Source: CAYWTS01 sp964461265 | Lineage (GTDB): Bacteria; Bacteroidota; Ignavibacteria; Tepidaquicellales; OLB5 | DNA length: 9,369 bases | Reading direction: 5' to 3' | NCBI GenBank assembly: GCA_964461265.1 | Contig: CAYWTS010000060.1 | Span: 1-9,369, forward strand | Shown here: positions 6,457 to 9,369 of the stretch, in pieces | How the letters are laid out: every line of letters begins with the position of its first letter | Position numbering within the stretch: position 1 is the stretch's first letter | Program-made: the position numbers and the translations under genes | Notes under the pieces: model-generated | Database searches by the model: none | What the model was told of the DNA's origin: nothing | Seen by the model: the letters and a program-made list of their open reading frames with translations, nothing else

Positions 6457-6783
6457 CTAAAAGTTGAACTCATAACCAACCTTGAAATATCTTCTTGTAT
6501 TCTGGAGCTTCTCGCCTTCTAAATTCATGACAAGGTAAACATTGCTTCCCGCAAAGAATTCATATTGCAGCATCGTATTCCATAAGGCAAGTTTATTGTA
6601 TGTGTCTTTCTGGAAATACGACCTTTGAAACAGCTTATCCAAAACTTTGAAATCCATTTTTGCACGGATTATGTGCTGTCTTATATCGCTGATGTTCCGG
6701 TAAACGTAGGTAATATTAAAGTTAAGCCTGTCAAAAAAGCTAAGGTCAAGGTTCAGATACGGATTTTTCAGGTATGACCGCAA
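6457..6783 (-). pseudogene. C-terminal fragment of an outer-membrane beta-barrel protein (DUF5916-like)
   Basis: About 108 codons read RLNFNITYVYRN...FQKDTYNKLALWNTMLQYEFFAGSNVYLVMNLEG...RRYFKVGYEFNF and then a stop. Alternating aromatic/hydrophobic strands, the W-N-x-x-L-x-Y-E-F-x-x-G-S-x-x-Y-L-V pattern and the terminal Phe match the last strands of the barrel in DUF5916 / CBM9-like outer-membrane proteins, normally several hundred residues or more. The frame is closed by TAG at 6784-6786 and no barrel sequence is seen beyond. Only a TTG is available as start and no signal peptide precedes it, so this is a severed 3' end, not a functional gene. Barrel nature is likely; the exact family is from memory of its C-terminal pattern. 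Confidence 0.6.
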
Positions 6784-7117
6784 CTACCTTCTTGTATTGT
6801 ATGATTGTATATTAAGGATGCTGAACCTGATAATCTATTATGAGCTTTAGAATTTCGATTATCCTGAATACCTGATAATTTCGACCTACCGTTTTCTTTA
6901 CAAAAGAAAAAAAATCTATAAGCTTGAAACGCTTGTAATAAATTTCATAAGAAGGCTGCCTAAAATGGAAACGGTTGAAGACATAAAAGAGAATTTTTAT
7001 ATGCCTCAGAATGATATGGAAGCTATTTATAAATTACCCCATGAAAAAAATGTCTTCCTGTATTTTGACTATCTTAAGTGGGTTAATAAAAAAATAGAAT
7101 CAGAAAAAAGCAAATAA
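6779..7117 (+). pseudogene. N-terminally truncated gene with an internal amber stop, unknown family
   Basis: One frame reads as coding from the junction to the TAA at 7115: RNYLLVLYDCILRMLNLIIYYEL, TAG (6848-6850), NFDYPEYLIISTYRFLYKRKK, then YKLETLVINFIRRLPKMETV and onward to KKIESEKSK. The charged, aromatic-rich composition continues on both sides of the TAG, which probably replaced a sense codon such as CAG. The first in-frame ATG after the TAG is at 6965; it leaves 50 codons, which may still be translated and coupled to the next gene. The true 5' end is missing: upstream of about 6780 the DNA belongs to the opposite-strand barrel fragment. I do not recognise the family. Confidence 0.5.
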
Positions 7118-7118
7118 A

Positions 7119-7355
7119 ATGGAGAGTGATATTCTTAACATATTAATAGCAGCGTTAGTAATGATAGCAGCGGTTATTGTTGTAATTGTTATTTCAATGA
7201 AAATACGGAAAACCGGGGGAAGCCTGACAACATTAATGTACGGGGCTACAGCAGAATTCTATAATAAAGAAAAGCAAAATGCTATTGAATACGTTATAGA
7301 AGAAAAAGCCAGTAAGAAAAAAGAAACTGACCCTTCGGGTGAGAAAACTAATTAG
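7119..7355 (+). CDS. Small single-pass membrane protein, unknown function
   Basis: 78 residues. Residues 5-27 (ILNILIAALVMIAAVIVVIVISM) form one membrane helix, followed by the basic MKIRK. The charged cytoplasmic tail carries GGSLTTLMYGATAEFYNKEKQNAIEYVIEEKASKKKE, a helix-rich region. With few residues outside and K/R just after the helix, an N-out/C-in orientation is likely. The ATG comes 1 nt after the stop of the broken upstream frame, a spacing typical of translational coupling, so the two once formed a two-gene unit. No Shine-Dalgarno is apparent. The stop TAG is the first three bases of the target duplication of the mobile element that follows. Function unknown. Confidence 0.75.
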   Translation: MESDILNILIAALVMIAAVIVVIVISMKIRKTGGSLTTLMYGATAEFYNKEKQNAIEYVIEEKASKKKETDPSGEKTN

Positions 7356-7504
7356 ATTACTCAAGTTGACCGCTTAATGCATAAAAACCGTTGAAACGGT
7401 TTGAATATTGAGATTTTTCTTCAATCCTCTGACTAAAGTCAGGGGTTAATAAATAATTATAATTATTAACTTTACTTGTTTGAACGGTCAACTTGAGTAG
7501 ATTA
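7353..7504. mobile_element. MITE-like element with 13-bp TIRs and 7-bp target duplication
   Basis: TAGATTA occurs at 7353-7359 and 7498-7504. Directly inside are perfect terminal inverted repeats CTCAAGTTGACCG (7360-7372) and CGGTCAACTTGAG (7485-7497). The 138-bp body has no open frame. It has two hairpins: AAACCGTT-GA-AACGGTTT (7385-7402, perfect) and CCTCTGACT-AA-AGTCAGGGG (7426-7445, one G-U). Removing the body and one TAGATTA restores a simple gene end. TIRs plus target duplication indicate transposition in trans by an element elsewhere in the genome; the internal hairpins also recall REP elements. Confidence 0.75.
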
Positions 7505-7556
7505 TATAGGTTTAATTCTTTGATGAAATAATAATATTTTTTTAATTTTTAGAAAC

Positions 7557-7585
7557 ATTGCATCAGGAATTAAAAATGATGCAGT
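7557..7585. terminator. Weak hairpin between convergent genes
   Basis: TGCATCA (7559-7565), an 11-nt loop and TGATGCA (7577-7583), extendable by a wobble and an A-T pair, lie just past the 3' end of the DUF4143 gene. T-runs are distant and weak on either strand, so a terminator role is only suggested by position. Confidence 0.35.
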
Positions 7586-7595
7586 GAAAGATAAA

Positions 7596-8768
7596 TTATT
7601 TTTTTGATTTAAATACCATTTTCATATCCATCCAGTTAATAATACTGCTGCTGTCATGTTTATAGGTTTGGTTTCCCGAATAAATTAAATAACTTTTTTT
7701 TGTTAATGCTGGATTCAGATTTTTCCAGTAATTTAAGCCTTTAAGCAATTCTTTCCTGAATGTTTTGGTTGATTTGATTTCGACTGCAGTATAATTACCT
7801 GCCTGCTCTAAGATACAATCTGTTTCGTTCCCGTTGCTGTCTCTCCAGTAGTAAAGTGTCTTATTTAGTGCCTGGTTGTAATTTATTTTCATTAGTTCCG
7901 ACATCACAAATGTTTCGAATAAAGCTCCTTTAAAAGGGCTAAGGTCCAGGTCTTTTTTACTTGTAATTTCAAGAAGCCAGCATACAAGACCCGTATCGTA
8001 AAAGTATAATTTTGGTGTTTTTATTATTCGTTTTTTGAAGTTTTTATAATATGGCTGCAGCAAATAAATTATATAGCTTTGTTCTAAAGCTGAAATCCAT
8101 GACGATATTGTCTTATATGAAACACCGGCTTCATTTGCAATTGACGACATGTTTATCATCTGGCCTGTTCTGCCTGCTAGTAATTTCATTGTTCTCTGGA
8201 ATAACGAAAGTTTACTTATATTTATTATCTGCCTTACGTCTCTTTCTATGTATGTATTTATATACGACTGGTAATATATACCGGGTTTAATTTTATCTTT
8301 ATATATTTTGGGATAAAAACCCGTTAATATATTTACCGAATCATCCGTTTTTAGTTTATTAGCTTCATCCAATTCATAAATACTCAATGGCAGTAATCTG
8401 AATATTAAAACACGTCCTGCAAGGCTTTGCGAAATCTTTGCCGATATCTGAAGGTTTTGCGAACCTGTTATTATGTACATTCCGTTTTTCCGGTAATGGT
8501 CAACATTTATCATTATGTATGAAAACAGTTCCGGTGCATATTGTATTTCATCGATAATTAATTTTCTTCCGTTCCGTTCCAGAAAATCCACCGGGTCGTT
8601 TATTGCATATTCGCGGGTCTGCGGATTTTCTAATGTAACATACTTATAATCGCTAAACGCATACCGGGCAAGCGTTGTTTTACCTGACTGCCTTGGCCCC
8701 GTTATAGAAATAACAGGCATCTTTCTGGAATATTTTTTTAATATTCCGGTTAATTCCCTTTTTATCAT
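7596..8768 (-). CDS. AAA_14 / DUF4143 family ATPase
   Basis: 390 residues, the normal length of these widespread accessory ATPases. Visible motifs: Walker A GPRQSGKT at 24-31; Walker B KLIIDEIQY with Asp73-Glu74; a sensor-like strand YIITGSQN at 98-105; and LAGR with Arg119 as candidate arginine finger. A winged-helix-like part (about 210-240, SIANEAGVSYKTISSWISALEQS) follows. The C-terminal DUF4143 part ends in a PD-(D/E)xK-like pattern: ETFVMSEL, then W-R-D-x-x-G-x-E-T-D (Glu315, Asp317) and VEIK (Glu330, Lys332). The family's function is unsettled; nucleic-acid binding is suggested by the domains. It stands alone, with no operon partner, behind a palindrome and a TAnnTTTG-type box. Such genes are common in variable regions rich in repeats, as here. 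Confidence 0.93.
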   Translation of the reverse strand: MIKRELTGILKKYSRKMPVISITGPRQSGKTTLARYAFSDYKYVTLENPQTREYAINDPVDFLERNGRKLIIDEIQYAPELFSYIMINVDHYRKNGMYIITGSQNLQISAKISQSLAGRVLIFRLLPLSIYELDEANKLKTDDSVNILTGFYPKIYKDKIKPGIYYQSYINTYIERDVRQIINISKLSLFQRTMKLLAGRTGQMINMSSIANEAGVSYKTISSWISALEQSYIIYLLQPYYKNFKKRIIKTPKLYFYDTGLVCWLLEITSKKDLDLSPFKGALFETFVMSELMKINYNQALNKTLYYWRDSNGNETDCILEQAGNYTAVEIKSTKTFRKELLKGLNYWKNLNPALTKKSYLIYSGNQTYKHDSSSIINWMDMKMVFKSKK

Positions 8769-8777
8769 ATTTATGTA

Positions 8778-8816
8778 AATTAGAAATTCAACTTCTAATT
8801 AACATAACCAAAAATA
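8778..8816 (-). promoter_or_regulatory. Promoter box and palindromic operator candidate of the DUF4143 gene
   Basis: On the minus strand TATTTTTG (8809-8816) matches the -7 box TAnnTTTG; no TTG lies at the usual -33 distance. Just downstream, AATTAGAA (8778-8785) and TTCTAATT (8793-8800) form a perfect 8-7-8 inverted repeat ending 9 bp from the ATG. The layout fits a repressor site over the early transcript or a leader hairpin hiding the start region. Confidence 0.45.
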
Positions 8817-8841
8817 TCATATTTATCAATAATAAAATTTG

Positions 8842-8912
8842 AACAACCCCACCGTGCCGATGTATCTCGGAACACCTCCCCTTTTATTAAAGGGGAGGAG
8901 GGGGAAGTTGTT
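8842..8912 (-). repeat. Dispersed palindromic element, outer stem with two hairpins (copy 1)
   Basis: Outer arms AACAACCCC (8842-8850) and GGGG-aa-GTTGTT (8901-8912) enclose two hairpins. The first is GTGCCGA...TCGG-aa-CAC (8854-8875 region); the second, CCTCCCCTTT-TATT-AAAGGGGAGG (8875-8898), is a perfect 10-bp stem. Read on the minus strand the order is C-rich hairpin, then CCGA...TCGG hairpin, the same as the plus-strand element at 9272-9344. It lies between the DUF4143 and hicB-like genes and carries no open frame. Confidence 0.65.
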
Positions 8913-8931
8913 TTGTGAGGAATGGTTGCTT

Positions 8932-8947
8932 GCCCGCCTGAGGCGGG
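8932..8947. repeat. GC-rich palindrome after the hicB-like gene
   Basis: CCCGCCT-G-AGGCGGG (8933-8947) is a perfect 7-1-7 palindrome 17 bp beyond the hicB-like stop. It could act as the stem of a terminator, but no T-run follows on either strand, so it more likely belongs to the cluster of palindromic repeats here. Confidence 0.5.
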
Positions 8948-8963
8948 TTCACTACATTTATTT

Positions 8964-9143
8964 CTATATAGCGGGGGATGGGAGAGTTTCTTCCTCCTTC
9001 ATCATTAACCGGTAAGCCTCTTTTATATTGTTTTTTAATTCATCAATTGTTTTGCCCTGGCTGAAAACACCCGGTACTTCCTTTAATTTTCCAACATACC
9101 ATCCGTCATCCGGCCAGTATTCTAATGTAAATTTTATAGACAT
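8964..9143 (-). CDS. Orphan HicB-like antitoxin-family protein, probably altered at its 3' end
   Basis: 59 residues. The sequence begins MSIKFTLEYWPDDGWYVGKL and continues KEVPGVFSQGKTIDELKNNI, then KEAYRLMMKEEETLPSPAI. The D-D-G-W-Y-V-G...P-G-V-F-S-Q-G-x-T-x-x-E-L-x-x-N-I-x-E-A pattern is the partial RNase-H-like fold of HicB antitoxins (UPF0150). HicB normally inhibits the HicA mRNA interferase encoded next to it; no HicA-like frame exists on either side within the window. There is no C-terminal DNA-binding domain, as in the short HicB class. The last residues (TLPSPAI) come from C-rich DNA like the neighbouring repeats, so the original tail may have been replaced by repeat insertion. Solitary HicB-like genes are common and may have other roles. 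Confidence 0.75.
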   Translation of the reverse strand: MSIKFTLEYWPDDGWYVGKLKEVPGVFSQGKTIDELKNNIKEAYRLMMKEEETLPSPAI

Positions 9144-9271
9144 TTTTGTTTATTTTATATTGTTTCAATGATAACTACATGCATTAATTAATTCAATTCA
9201 AATTATTTAAGTTGCATAAATGAACACACACCTAACCCCCCACCTTAAGCGGGCGTACTGGTGACCATATA

Positions 9272-9344
9272 CCTCACCCCAAGCCCCTCTCTACAAGTGG
9301 AGAGGGGAGAGTTATCCCGATTTATCGGGGTAACAGGGGTGAGG
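9272..9344 (+). repeat. Dispersed palindromic element, outer stem with two hairpins (copy 2)
   Basis: Outer arms CCTCACCCC (9272-9280) and GGGGTGAGG (9336-9344) pair perfectly. They enclose CCCCTCTC-tacaagtg-GAGAGGGG (9284-9307) and the hairpin GTTATCCCGAT-TT-ATCGGGGTAAC (9311-9334, one G-U pair). The predicted fold is a three-way junction. It shares its plan with the element at 8842-8912 but in opposite orientation. The flanks from 9144 to the window end hold no gene I can support. Confidence 0.7.
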
Positions 9345-9369
9345 AAACCCCTTGCTTTTGCTTTTCTAA

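Noticed and set aside
6360..6468. Plus-strand frame reading QQVREHYSCLWGKHSFYAAG then HANSIGGKKLSK and stop
   Set aside because: It looks peptide-like but has no start or ribosome site, overlaps the nested palindrome, and runs into the barrel fragment's stop; I could not support it as a gene.
7426..7445. Rho-independent terminator of the small membrane-protein gene
   Set aside because: The hairpin lacks a following T-tract and lies inside the MITE-like element, which explains it better.
8051..8290. 79-codon plus-strand frame inside the DUF4143 gene
   Set aside because: Fully antisense to a well-supported ATPase; no independent evidence.
8830..9369. CRISPR array in the repeat-rich end of the window
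   Set aside because: The repeats are palindromic, of different sequence and in opposite orientation, with no regular spacing or spacers.

Overview
The window is AT-rich bacterial DNA from a draft scaffold; an exact 100-N gap lies at 5812-5911. It most likely comes from the Bacteroidota/Ignavibacteriota (FCB) side of the tree. Reasons are a TTG-N20-TATATTTG promoter ahead of perR, close to the Bacteroidetes-type TTG/TAnnTTTG consensus; the secreted repeat protein with an FCB-style signal peptide; an outer-membrane barrel tail ending in Phe; and GC-rich palindromic repeats between the genes. This placement is inference. I could not search a database.

Region 1 (1-2719, minus strand) is a peroxide-response unit, perR followed 63 bp later by katG. 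A PerR-type repressor with all five expected metal-sensing ligands sits behind its own promoter. A palindromic three-half-site operator lies across the predicted transcription start. The KatG catalase-peroxidase downstream is almost complete; only its last few residues are cut by the window edge.

Region 2 (2720-3727) holds a small STAS/SpoIIAA-like gene with an unusually strong Shine-Dalgarno, then about 450 bp without an intact gene. That stretch contains a decayed 3' tail of a second copy of the same gene and two palindromes.

Region 3 (3728-6304, plus) is one large secreted protein. It has a signal peptide, an N-terminal helical domain, about twelve 26-27-residue D-x-x-G-N-D-x-Y repeats (probably a beta-solenoid), and a HEAT-like C-terminal part interrupted by the assembly gap.

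Region 4 (6305-7595) is a junction of broken genes. A C-terminal outer-membrane barrel fragment on the minus strand abuts an N-terminally truncated plus-strand gene with an in-frame amber stop. That gene is followed after 1 nt by a small intact membrane protein. A MITE-like element with perfect terminal inverted repeats and a 7-bp target duplication sits exactly at the stop codon of the small gene.

Region 5 (7596-9369, minus) carries an AAA_14/DUF4143 ATPase and a short orphan HicB-like gene too small for routine ORF calling. Between and beyond them are GC-rich palindromic repeats. Two of these repeats, in opposite orientation, share one design: an outer stem enclosing two hairpins. The MITE-like element has the same layout with unrelated sequence.
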